A stretch of 64,000 bases of DNA, taken from assembly GCF_016545825.1 (NCBI RefSeq), contig NC_052612.1, positions 42,515,738 through 42,579,737 on the forward strand, read 5' to 3'. Every line of letters begins with the position of its first letter. Positions within the stretch are counted from its first letter, which is position 1. Source of the stretch: Eucalyptus grandis. Taxonomy: Eukaryota > Streptophyta > Magnoliopsida > Myrtales > Myrtaceae. This document shows, piece by piece, positions 38,329-49,710 of the stretch. The notes beneath the pieces were generated by a model, which was not told the DNA's origin, made no database searches, and was given only the letters and a program-made list of their open reading frames with translations. Position numbers and translations under genes: made by a program.

Positions 38329-40399
38329 TCAAAAGAGAGACACAATTCATCATCTTTTCCTCCACATCACTTTCACCATTTTTCCCGAACTTTCCCGGAC
38401 TAGATCTCTCAAGTGATAGGGCGAATCATAAGGAAGATGTTTCCGTATGATATATAAGTAATTAATAATTAGGCCGAAATATGGATATTTTAATGTAATT
38501 ATATATAAATATGTTATTGTTATCATTTGAGGTTCAATGAATGGACCTCCAAAGGAAAATGAAGGAGACTATAGTTGAAGGAGCAAGCACTTTTTCCTTT
38601 TCAAGAGGAGTAGATTTGAGAAGCCATTCATTGGTGAAATTTCTTTTTATCTATGGTATCTTAAAAAGTAGATGGCAACCATACACTAATGATGAAGTCT
38701 TCACGAATGTTCCACTTAATTCTTTTTCTTTTCTGACCCTAGAAAACATTTTTGTGTCCCCATTTTCAACAAGCTGGAAATAGTTTCTACTTTTCGGTAT
38801 AAAGTGGAATAAACCAAGAAAGTGGTCTATAAATTCCTTTAAAATCAGAGGTCGAGGAACTTGAATTGGCTGTGTTATGTTAGAATATGTATAAATAAAT
38901 CACACCTTCATTTTGTTAGGCTAAACTTTTTGAATAATTGGCAATGATTCCACAAAATTTTACATAATATCTAAATAAACTAGTCAAGTGGATGGGCTAG
39001 GTTGAAAATAGCCTGACTCAAATTTATTCATGTCTATACAATTACTTATACTCGATCCTACACATATTGCTTAAACATTTCTATATTTAAAATTCATACT
39101 TAAATTGAGATGAAAGCGCGGAATGAGTAAGTGTGAAATCAAGTAAGGGCGAGATAAAGTGATGAGAGAGTTATAGAGATGTATTGGGTCCAAGTAAATT
39201 ATGATCTCTTTTAACATCCGTATTATTTTGAGCTTTATTATTTTAAATACATTTATGACCTATTTACTGAACATAACTAATCCATATAACAACTTAGTCT
39301 ATCAAACATGGATTAAGAAATAGATTTATGATCCATTTTGACATGCCTATATCTAACTAGGTTTGGAGTTCAAATCCTTCAAGACATCTTATTTTACCTT
39401 CCTTATTATATATTTTCATGCTTAGTTTCCTATGTGCAAGGGTTGATAATGGTCCTCAGAAAATCTTTATTGATTAATTTCTATTTTCAAATTTTGTCTC
39501 GATTTGACCAAAGACCAATTTGTATTAAAACAATGTGCCTCGCATTGCCATAGATGAGGCTTGGGCTCTCTCTCTCTCTCTCTCAAGACAACTTTAGCCA
39601 GCACACAAGTATGCTGACTTTTCGATTATCTCTAAATAATGGGTTGTCCCTCAGAAGATTTTCAGCTAATGTCATCATTTTGCTTTACACTAGAGAACGG
39701 CCAATTACTAGCATAAACTGACGGCATTAAAATCTAAAAAATAATGCGGACATGAAACGCGAAGGCTAATCAAATTGTGTGAACAATCAAATTCCACCAC
39801 ATGAAATGTCGACCGTAAAAACAAAATCAGATAAAAGAAATCGTGTCATATTAGATGAGCAAGCGCCTATAATTCTCACTCGCAGTAATGGCTTGCTTAA
39901 GACAACAACTATGGAACCGAATTGATTGGGAAAGACTAAGACAGATGCATTGTCGATTGGTTTTCGCACGACCGGGCATCGCGTGAAAAGAAAGCGACAC
40001 ATTCGATACAATCAAGACTCCATATTCTGAATGATTGATAGGTGTCATTGGTAGTTCAGATGAACCTGACGCGTCATAGACACGACAAATAATGGAATCA
40101 AAAACTTTCTTAGACGCGGTGCGAAAAGAGATAAGGTTTTGGCGGATAAAATTGATTGATCGTCTAGGGTTTGGTGTGTACTTTGAAGTTTTTTGGGGTG
40201 TGCATGCATGGGGGGGTTCATTATTGATGGACCATGAGGAACAAGCAACCTTAAAGCCCGGAAGGAGAGGGGCACACACCTTTGAAGGGGGAGAGAGGGA
40301 GAGAAATAATGGGTGGCAAGTGAGTGAAATGTGTGTTTGTAGGTGTGCGTGTGGGACAAATTAAAAGCCGACAAGCGTGGGGATTGTATTGTCATGTCA

Positions 40400-40790
40400 A
40401 GAGCCCTTTCTTTTGAAAGTGTGGGGTTCTCTTCCCATCTCTCTCCTTTGTACAACCTCCCCCTTTGTTTCATTCCAACCCTTTTCTCCCCTCTCCCGTC
40501 GGGACGCTGGAGTAATTCTCGAGAAATCGTCACTCTGATTCGGTAGCTCTTTTCTTCCTCAAGGGATTTGAGAACGGTCATCGATTGCAGCTGGTCGTCG
40601 AATTCTTTTCGAGTGTTTATAGGTATATGTCGTTGTGGCAGGAAAATGTTGCTTTCGAAACTGGGGAAGGGTCTTTTACAGAGAGTCGGCCCTCGAATTG
40701 GTGGACTCTATCCTCCCATTTCTCTTGCCTTCCTCGTGTAATAAAAAACATCGCCCGGGGGATTGTTATCGAGCTCTCTTGAAATCGATA
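40400..40790 (+). other. Orphan leader-like stretch with a 31-codon frame
   Basis: A CT-rich leader-like run (TCCCATCTCTCTCC), a splice-acceptor-like GATTGCAG near 40589 and a short frame beginning MLLSKLGKGLLQRVG at about 40643 suggest a transcript start without a recognisable product. The short frame is basic and then hydrophobic. It is not assigned to any family and may be chance. Confidence 0.25.
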
Positions 40791-41839
40791 AAATTATCCT
40801 ATGGCGAGCGGCACTTTTGAGACCAATAACACAACATAAAATCCACCCAAAAAAAATCGTGTACAATTTTTTCTACCCAGTCAACGGCATTATATAATTC
40901 CAAAAATAGGTCTGACTTTCAAGTACTCGTGCCTTGTGTACCTGTTTTTTTTTTTTATTCGCCTGTTGAAAGGCTTCCATTTTATTGACTTCAACGAAAT
41001 CGTGCAGTTAGTTAATGACGTCCATATCATTTTAATACATTCGGTTGAACTTGTAGATACGCGGAGATATACATCTTCCGGAAAAAGGTCGAGCCCAGTC
41101 CGCATGATGCGGTCTATGAAGGAATCGTTTATCTTCGTTGCCGAGGATCATCAGATGGCCCATGGCTTCTGGCCACTTTGGCAGTATTTAGTTCGCTGTA
41201 AGATCAGTACCAGCAGCATCCTGGTTTCAGTGAACAAAACATAGGATGAGTAGCGAGATCAGAGGTGCTTCACCCTATAAACATTTAAAACTGCAATTGC
41301 AGAAACTCATGTTGATGTCGACGAGAGAGACGTAAAGGTTCTCATTCAGAAGGTGAGAGATAATACATGTCTATAAGCCGAATTGAATTTGTGAGTCGGA
41401 CCCATTGAACAAGATAGCCACGCGAGCTAGCAGATTGGGTGGCTAAGGCACGGTGGAGAAAAGAACTCCCCCCGAGCGGCTGTATTATCCCCAGAAACCT
41501 ATGTTGGACATTATAGTGCATGATGTAAACAGACTTCGGTAGAGTTAATGAAATGTCAGTATTTTTATCCAAAAATAAAAATGAAAATACTAGCTTGCAC
41601 TTGCGGTCACCATTCTACCAAAGCTGAAAGGATCCTTGAGTTCATATGGACTTTATACATAAAGCAAAATGCCGATAAAATTGGCACAAGTGAGGTGAGG
41701 GGAAGCAGCTGAGAAGACATAGCCAATGGATTAACAATTACAAGAACACTTGCGTTCCAGCCAAAAGGAGAGGATAAAGAAAAGAATAAACGAACTCTAC
41801 TGTGGTTAGCAACAGACTACCTTCAAAGGACAGGGAAGG

Positions 41840-44800
41840 TCAAACAATTGCCCAGAACTTTTTCCGACAGACCAATACATTCTCCAGTTTTTTCTCTTTG
41901 TTTTCGAGCATATGTGACTCGACTTCCCACAGGAATTTAGGAGCAATATCTTGGATTCTTCGTATAGTTGATTCCTCATCTCTGATGATGATAAACCCCT
42001 GCACATTGACATTGTCATCATCAACAATGAATTCATGAACAGCCATACCATGCACAAAAATAACTACAAGGTGGACATCCATGGGGACACTAGACTGGCG
42101 AAATTTTAGCTCATTCCTTTCCAGTTAACCTCAAGCAATGTAGTACTAAGGTAGAAACGCTATCATTCATCTAGTTCTATACTTCTATTCTATGAGGACA
42201 AAAAGAGAGTTCAGGATTTCTGCACATGCAACGGCCACTTTAGTTACTCCTAATTTCCTGGAATATCTGATTTTGGAAAGAGATCCGCTGTTTGATGCAA
42301 TGGATAGAGATGGCATATAGCAAATCTTTAATAGTTCAAAGCTTGGTTTTGCGGTGAAAATTGCCAAAGGACAGCAGCAGTGGAATAAAAAGGCTGCCAC
42401 CGAAGCAATAAGAATCATACAGTACCTCTGGACGCAAAATGCGATCCATCTCCAGAATTATATCCTCCAGTAAGCAACCTTCTCCACTGTTCTTATAGTA
42501 AGCAAGAAGATTGTTTGCATGCAAGAGATCATATGTCCGAGGGTATGTGGAGAATGGTTCACACCTAAAGCCAGAAAACCAATCATCCATCAATTACCCA
42601 GCATCATCATTATAGTACAGCCAAATTGGTAAATATTTTGTAATACTGGGGTTTGTACTAAACCATAAAGTTTCTGATTTTCTTACCAATCATGATAAGT
42701 GCCAACCAAACCTCGATCATAAATTGCAGATAATGTATTATTTGCGCTTATGGGGACTATATTCATCACCCAAACAGGAAATGTGTTCAAAGCCACAGCA
42801 AATCCACCCAAGACTGCATTCATGTCCATCACATTTCTAATTTCAGCCTCATTGATCTTCATTAGTTCCCAGTAGTGTCGAACTTGTTCTTGCCAAAAGA
42901 CAGTGTCAGAAGCAAATTCTTCTTGACTGAAACCTGCTGCCAACATGGTCAGTTACGACACTTCAGTAATACAAGTAAAACTCTTTTGGTATTTCTCATT
43001 TATGAGATATCTATATCGGCTTATCAAAAGGATGAGGTGAGATACCATATGGGGTAAAAACTTTTTGGCCCATGAACACTGACAACCACATAAATGAATG
43101 AATAAGAGCAAATAAACAATCAAGACATAATTAGCCATGGCATCAGCAAGAACCTTCCATAATCTATTAGTTTTTACCAAGCAACAGAACAAGAACAAAA
43201 GAGAACAAGCAAATTGCAGATTATGCCCTTAAACATCCATTAGGAAGTTGAATATCTGCCCAAATTCCTAGTATTCAAAACAGTACACATACTTTAGAAA
43301 TTTAACCTTTGTTTATGCAAAGGTGACATTTGCTATACGAGACAAGAAGAATATGATCATAACATATTCCATATTTATCTATAAGAAAGAGAACCAGATT
43401 ATTACTATAGCCACACAACATGATGGACATAAGCGGCTAAGGTCATAGGTCTTCTAAAAGGAATTAAAGTAATCATGATGTTTTCCAACACCAGAAGTGG
43501 AAATTTAAAAATGTAGTGTTTCGTTTGATTGTTTCCTTAGGAATCCCTATGTATGGCTTGACTAAATTAGGATTGCTGAGCTGGACATGCAGTACATTTT
43601 CATACATCAAATAAACCAGTTATGATTATGCTGATCTACATGCTCATGTCCTGAAGTACTTAAAGCCTTTCCAAACCAGAGTTGATGTCAAGACATAATA
43701 TCATGAAAATAAATGAAAAAAATGACTTGATATTGGACAAACCTAGCCGGCTGAGGCTTTTAGAATATACTGAAAGGCGTTCTGGTCTGGGAGGGAGCTT
43801 TTCAGAGTCTACTTCTGAACTACTTAATGAAATGCAGTTCCGAAGCGGAACATTCCATGATGGCTTTGATTCATCAATTGTCTCACATAGATTCAGAAGC
43901 TTCTCCTCCACGTTATGCTGAAGACATGACTGGTCATTTTGTTTAACCCAAATGGCAGTTTGTACTTTCTTTGCAATGAGTTTCCAGCACATTGCTCCAG
44001 TCAAATTGACCAACTTCTCCCATATCATTGGGAACTCTTTATCCTTTTTATAAGCAGGAGGAGCAGAGTAGACGAAATAACCATTAGGACGCAGAAGGCG
44101 ATTTACTTCTTTGAGTAGAATACCATCTGCAAAAGAATGAGATGAAGGGGGAAAACATTAGTAAAGGCACCCACAACAAGTGATGTCAAGCATTGAAAAT
44201 ACCATTTATTAATCTCCAGTTACCGCCTATCTAGTCACAGTCTCATCTATCATCAAAGATTTGATGCAATGATAGCATGATTTCTTTGCCTTGGTAAAGG
44301 TAATCATCAAAAGAATGTAGTTCTCTTTTGCTCACTTGCTCCATAAAAATGAAAATAAAATTGCTGCCCATAGGCGATGGATATGAAGATATTTCATTTA
44401 ATTTGATACAATCGGAGTTCATCATGTTAGGTTCTCTTCAGTCAGCTTATCTTCCTTCCAATGTTGGACCAGGTTCAGAAAGTTGTCCTATGGAATGCGT
44501 CAGCTGCTTATTTCAGCTTGTCTTCACTTTGCCAGTTGAATTTCTGCTACACATTCTAAACCTATCATCTAAATTAGAATAGAGCTCTGCTGCTAAATAC
44601 CGCTTCATTTTTATTTACTGTTACTCTTCAAAGTTCAAACTAGATCAGCAGTTGGAAAATATAAACAGTGGGTAAGGTACGGATATTAGTTCAAATAAAG
44701 AGCTACCCATGTGTGACAATGACTAAGATGGCAGAGATGCTCCCTTCTGTGGCTAAAGAATCATTTAGTAAACATGCTTAGGATGATAGAATACCATTCT

Positions 44801-47134
44801 CATGCCAATCAACACGGCACCTTGAACAATGAACCATCTCAAACGAACTGGAAGGATATGGCAGTTGTTTTGTGGCTATTGCTGCAATCATTGCACCAAT
44901 TCCACGCTCTAAAGCAAACTGAATTTGATTTTCATGTCCATCTTTTGGAGCAAAAGACATTGTTTGTATGTCCAAAGGAAGAAGATATGCTGAGAAGCTG
45001 GCCACTCCACAACCAACGTCTAGAACCTGAAACACGCCTGCTGAACGTAAGTCACCTGCTTCACTAGTTGTCATATTTCCCAACCTGCGTATAAAGAAAA
45101 TAGCAAAAGATTGATCTCTCAGCAACTCATTCCATCCATGTGGAGGTACTAATATTAGAGTAATATGAATAGAGAAGATAGTGTATTGAGGGAAACAAAA
45201 GATATCTACAACAGCAAGTTATAGATCGAGCATATCCCATGCATACAATCGCATGATGCGTTTGTCTGCCCACAAAATGATGCAGGAAAGTGCTGAAACA
45301 GAACACTTGAAAAAAATTTGGTAGGCTTTATTATCCATGTGGTGAACAGAAATTTCTAGCTCTAGCAGTAGGGCACCTTCACACATTAATCAAATAACCT
45401 ATACCATAAATCGTAATGCTTATCATTCTAATACTATTGGCCTTCAGGATAGCTCAAGAGGAATCCTAGGACATGCGATTATAGTTCAATGATTCAATTC
45501 CAAGATTCTTGCATCATGACCATAAGAAAATATACTCCTGCAATTTTAAGTCAATCTTGTCATAGTATCCTACTCTATATACCCCAAAAGCAGAAAAAGT
45601 GTGTCATGAAACTGATAAAAATCATTGGACAACAATAAAAAGTGATGCATCCAAAAAATCGAAAGAAAGATTTTTCTGTAAGATAGATTTCAATCCTGTA
45701 TGTAGTGCCTTGGTGAATTGCAACTTCATGTAAGACAAAGCTAATGTGCAAGAAATGGTAAGTAACTGACCTTTGAATATACTCAGCAGCCCCGTGCTTG
45801 AAGTGAGTACCACCACCAGGGAACCACCACAGCTGATTAAACTCATGGACCCAGTTTTGTCCTCCTTTCACTTCAGCAAGACGCGTATGATTCACATTTG
45901 TCCGCCAGATGTAATCCCTACTGAGTGGCCATCTTATTGGTATCTTATAACCTTCTGGTGGAGGAACCAAGCAAAACAGACGCTTTTCAGGTGGAGGGCA
46001 ATGCCTCTCAAGCTCTTCCCTTCGTGATAGATTTAATCTAGGCAGCAATTCATTCACATAGTTTACATCATGGCAAGGGATATATTCCCTAAATGTCAAT
46101 GGGCACACATTCATCCCACTTTCAGGGATCACAAGAGGTGCTTTTCTGTAAGTGAGTTTAACTTTGTTTGGAAATGCAGACAGCCCTGCAAATATCAAAG
46201 GGAAAGTTGCATCAATTTGACAGCATTAAGACAGTGAGGATCCAAATTCATCTACTTCAGTTCAGCCTGAACTTCCCCGAACCCTAAGGAACTTCTATCG
46301 CACAAAAGATGATGACATTCCAGGTTAGGAATACCTAATCTAGCCTTATCAAGCTCTGATGAAGTAGCATCTTAAAGCATTATAGAACATTTTAGGCTCC
46401 AAGGTTAGTAGGCACATTCCACATGAAGTATGCAGCTAAAATCTCATTTTTTCAAGTCACAAAGACACCAGCATTTCATCTTTTAAAGAGATCTGACACG
46501 GGTCAGAGCATGACTGAAAATGAAGCTGCTGTCACTGTGATCAAGTATCAATGTAATCCTTCACTCCCATTCATCATTGTGTACCCGCTTAGCAAGTCCA
46601 GTGGATGGCACAAGAACCAAAGAAGAAGAAAAAAGGGCCAAGCCAACATATTCAATCCCAACCACCGAAAAAAAGAAGTCCCATTTCCTCTCTTTTCTAT
46701 GTAGGCACTCACAACTAAATGCCCCAGGTATGATGACGACTACGATAACGTGCATAGCAAGTCCCGTGAAAAGAAAAAGCCTAAAGAATCACTAGTGGCA
46801 TCAAACGCAGAACAAAGACCCGCACACACGCAACAAGATGAACCCTACAACTTCGATCCGTCGCATCTCCCAGCTAATTCTCGACGCTAGATAATAGACA
46901 TGAGGTTGCAACAGAGGAAGAGCGAATCACCAGAAAATGAGCAGAGGAGGAGGAGGAAGAAGAAGTGGAATTGGATTTGGAGAGCAGCTGAGGGACGTGC
47001 TGAGGGACGTAGATGGGGGCCTTGTTGCCGAAGAGGGTGCCTGCGTAGAACGACCCGACCATCAACAGCAGCGCCGCCATTATCGTCTGCCCCGATCTCA
47101 GATCGAACGCCGATCCCAACACGCTCCCTCCCAT
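41840..47134 (-). CDS. PMT6: Probable methyltransferase PMT6 (7 exons, exon 1/2 frame problem)
   Basis: The minus-strand exons are 46931-47134, 45771-46185, 44795-45084, 43743-44126, 42687-42933, 42426-42564 and 41840-41998. All are GT-AG, and exons 2-7 join in phase. The product is a type II Golgi membrane protein of the DUF248/QUASIMODO2-like family, linked to homogalacturonan methylation. It has a short cytosolic N-terminus, a membrane segment ([19 protein letters not shown]), a Ser-rich stem, then the catalytic region with [33 protein letters not shown], the SAM-binding [39 protein letters not shown] and [18 protein letters not shown]. It ends in CRKKFWAIV. The match is closest to Arabidopsis PMT6 (At3g10200). 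Exon 1 (204 nt) ends in phase 0, but exon 2 needs phase 1, so the total of 1838 nt is one base short of an open frame. This may be a real frameshift or a sequence error. Confidence 0.93.
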
Positions 47135-47662
47135 TTTTTAATCCCCACCACCTCGCGCGCGCCGCCGTCTTTCCTCCCTTCCCTTCCCTTCCGGCGAATG
47201 CAGTTCCGGATCACGAGGCCGAGAGGGTGGTCGAGGAAGCTGAGGCTACCGATCGCATCGGCGTGGGGACCGAAGCTGCGTCGCGTCACGGCGGAGGAGC
47301 GGCGTCGCGACTCGAAACTCGTGAATTCACTGAAATGGGCGAGCTGGAGCAGGAAGCGAATTCCCCCCCGCCGGGCGTTTCGGACGCACGTGCGAGGCGC
47401 ACGGCGGTTCCCCTTTTGGTTATAAAATCCGATGGGAAATGGCATAAATAATTCATAAATTTTCATTCAATATCTAACATGATTAATTTTTGATTGGTTG
47501 GATGAAGTCTTTGAATTTTAATCCAATATATAATATGTTTTGATATAGTCCATGAATTTACGGTATAAGTTCAATTTGGTCATTAAACTATATAAAAATA
47601 ATCAATATATTCTTAAACTTGAATTAATGAAAGGATAATATTAAATATTTTTATATGGTTCA
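47135..47662. other. PMT6 upstream region and possible small TIR element
   Basis: The GC-rich stretch 47135-47420 is the probable PMT6 leader and promoter, with a weak TATAA-like motif near 47420 on the minus strand. At about 47452-47697 the two ends (CATAAATTTTCATTCAAT against CATAAAATTTTGACTTAT in reverse complement) hint at a decayed TIR element. Confidence 0.4.
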
Positions 47663-47951
47663 TGGATTAAATTAAAAATAAGTCAAAATTTTATGAATGG
47701 ATAACACCTGCCCTTTCAACTTCTTTCGTCTCTCTTTGCTTTTTCAAATAAAAAAAATGAATTTTATTATAAATGCAGCGAGGGAGGAAGCGGATTATGT
47801 CTTTGAATGGATTAAATTAAAAATAAATCAAAATGTTATGAATGGATAACACCTGCCCTTTCAACTTCTTTCGTCTCTCTTTGCTTTTTCAAATAAAAAA
47901 ATGAATTTTATTACAAATGCAGCTAGGGAGAAAGCGGATTATGTCTTTGAA
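47663..47951. repeat. Direct tandem duplication, two units of about 145 bp
   Basis: Unit 1 (47663-47807) and unit 2 (47808-47951) are nearly identical. Both begin TGGATTAAATTAAAAATAA and end ATGTCTTTGAA. They differ by a few substitutions and one base in an A-run. A third, more diverged copy lies at about 61546-61679. Confidence 0.9.
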
Positions 47952-49026
47952 CGAGGTAGTTTGTTATGAATGTCTCGTGCGTGGCATGAGAAAACAAATT
48001 GTAATAACGAGATATGATGTTTGTTGTTCACGTATAATGTTTGATGGTCACGAGGAATGTATTTTTATTTGAGTTTGTACCATATTTTAGTAAGGCGGTG
48101 CCCTGTGTACAATCCTGGGAGAGAAGCAAGCTGACCGAAAGAGAAGATCAAAACAAAAGGAAGTGTGCGTTGATCTCGCTTCTGAGATTCAACATTCTTT
48201 TTTCTTTTTTCTTTTTTGGTGGTTGGATCACGGCGTTTCGTGTTGAATTTCATCGGGGGAATTGAGTTGTTGGTGTAGTTGGGAGTCTGTTTATTATGGA
48301 TCGTTTCTAGTGATGTGCGGGGCACGAGGTCCGTGTGTTGGTTATGATCCTTGTCACAAACGGTTTCATTTAAAATTGAATGCTCTTTTTTTTTTCTTTT
48401 TTTTCAGTGGGGGATTTACCTCGTTGGTTCTCCAAAGGCTGACTGATGAAGTTAGAAACCTACCTAAATTTTTGTTTAATCTACAAACTCTTTTTGGATA
48501 AGGTTTTTGTGCTTTCGAGGTAACCCTTCTCATCAGTCTTGAGTTGCTTCAAATTTCTCTTTTCCTCTCGACATTTTCTTTATCGCTGCGAGGGCGCCCT
48601 CCCTCAGGGCGAGGGTCGCCACACCCGGGTAGTCAATTTTTGGTCATCGTGCACGGCTTCTGTTATTAAAGATGAAATGATGTTGCAATGTCTGTCTCAT
48701 TTTGAGAGTGTTCTATGACCAGCTTCATATGACCTTTCTCTATGCTAATTAATGCTGTTTCCAGAGAGGAAGCCAGTGTAATGCATATATCCTATCGTGC
48801 ATCCAGCGTGAAAATGCAATGTCCTCTGACAATCAGTTCCATATCTTGCTCATTTTTCTTTGTAAATACTTCATAAAGAATCCTATCAAAGCTAAAGAAT
48901 GTTTGACTTGTCTAATTAGTTCTCAGACGTGAAACAAACTATGGGCAGACTTTAAGTAAAGGCGTTGCTCTTACCCTTGAATTATATAGCTTGAAAACCT
49001 TGAGTACTATTTGATCATGCCGTTTT
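47952..49026. other. Intergenic DNA, partly duplicated at 63 kb
   Basis: No gene is seen. The part 47941-48170 matches 63049-63735 after removal of insertions in the latter. The rest is anonymous. Confidence 0.5.
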
Positions 49027-49710
49027 AGATATCTGAATTAGATTAAGTTTGATTATCATCGGTTAATTTGCGCATAAGCTTCTTTCGTTCACTTTTCCCC
49101 GTCCTTCTCCTCCTTCTCCTCCTTCTCTTCTTGCTTGGAACCGACTTGTTCTCCATTGATGCATATTTGTCTTGTTTTTCATGGATTATATTGCTCGAAA
49201 CCCTCAAGTTTGATGGCTCGTGGATTATTTGTTTGATTTGCGCCCTGCATTATCACCTCAGATATTTGAGTTAGATTAAGTTTGATCTTCATCAGTTAAT
49301 TTGTACATGCGTTAACGGCTTGTGGATCTGCATTCCGCATTGTTGCCATAGATACCTGAATTAGATTAAGTTTGATCTTATATGCACATTTTGAGATGTC
49401 AATGTTAGGTGAGACTCGCTCTGCTTCTATTCTTGTTTCTCGGTCCCTCTCCTTCTCATTCTCTTCGTGCGCTGAACTAGGTGAGACTCGCTCTCTAACT
49501 TCTACTCGATTTTCGTGGATTATATATGTTGAAAACCTCAAATTTGATGGCTCGTGAATCTACGCCTTACATTATGGCCTTAGCTATTTGAGGTAGCTTA
49601 AGTTTGATCTTCATTAGTTAATCTACGCATGCATTGATGGCTTGCGGATCTACATTTGCATTGTCGCCTTAGATATCTGAGTTAGATTAAGTTTGGTCTT
49701 CATTGGTTAA
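49027..49710. repeat. Decayed higher-order tandem repeat (about 320 bp)
   Basis: The phrase AGATATCTGA(A/G)TTAGATTAAG recurs at 49027, 49260, 49350, 49582 and 49671. The spacings alternate at about 233, 90, 232 and 89 bases, so the true unit is about 322 bases with two internal copies of the phrase. Accompanying phrases such as TTTGATGGCTCGTG and CTTCATCGGTTAATTTG recur in the same order. Confidence 0.8.

Larger units (their letters stand above)
36437..41839. other. Intergenic interval between the Tourist-like MITE and PMT6
   Basis: No protein gene is supported. It contains A-tracts near 37240-37263, (AG)n at about 37721-37744, (TC)n at 38282-38326, (CT)n near 39568-39584 and an orphan promoter/leader-like stretch at 40.2-40.8 kb. 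The last few hundred bases before 41840 are probably the PMT6 3' untranslated region. Confidence 0.5.

Noticed and set aside
38541..38783. 80-codon plus-strand frame
   Set aside because: No family signature, splice partners or promoter; length within chance for this composition.
46900..47451. 183- and 162-codon plus-strand frames over PMT6 exon 1
   Set aside because: They are antisense to the PMT6 start and its GC-rich leader, with Arg-rich low-complexity composition.
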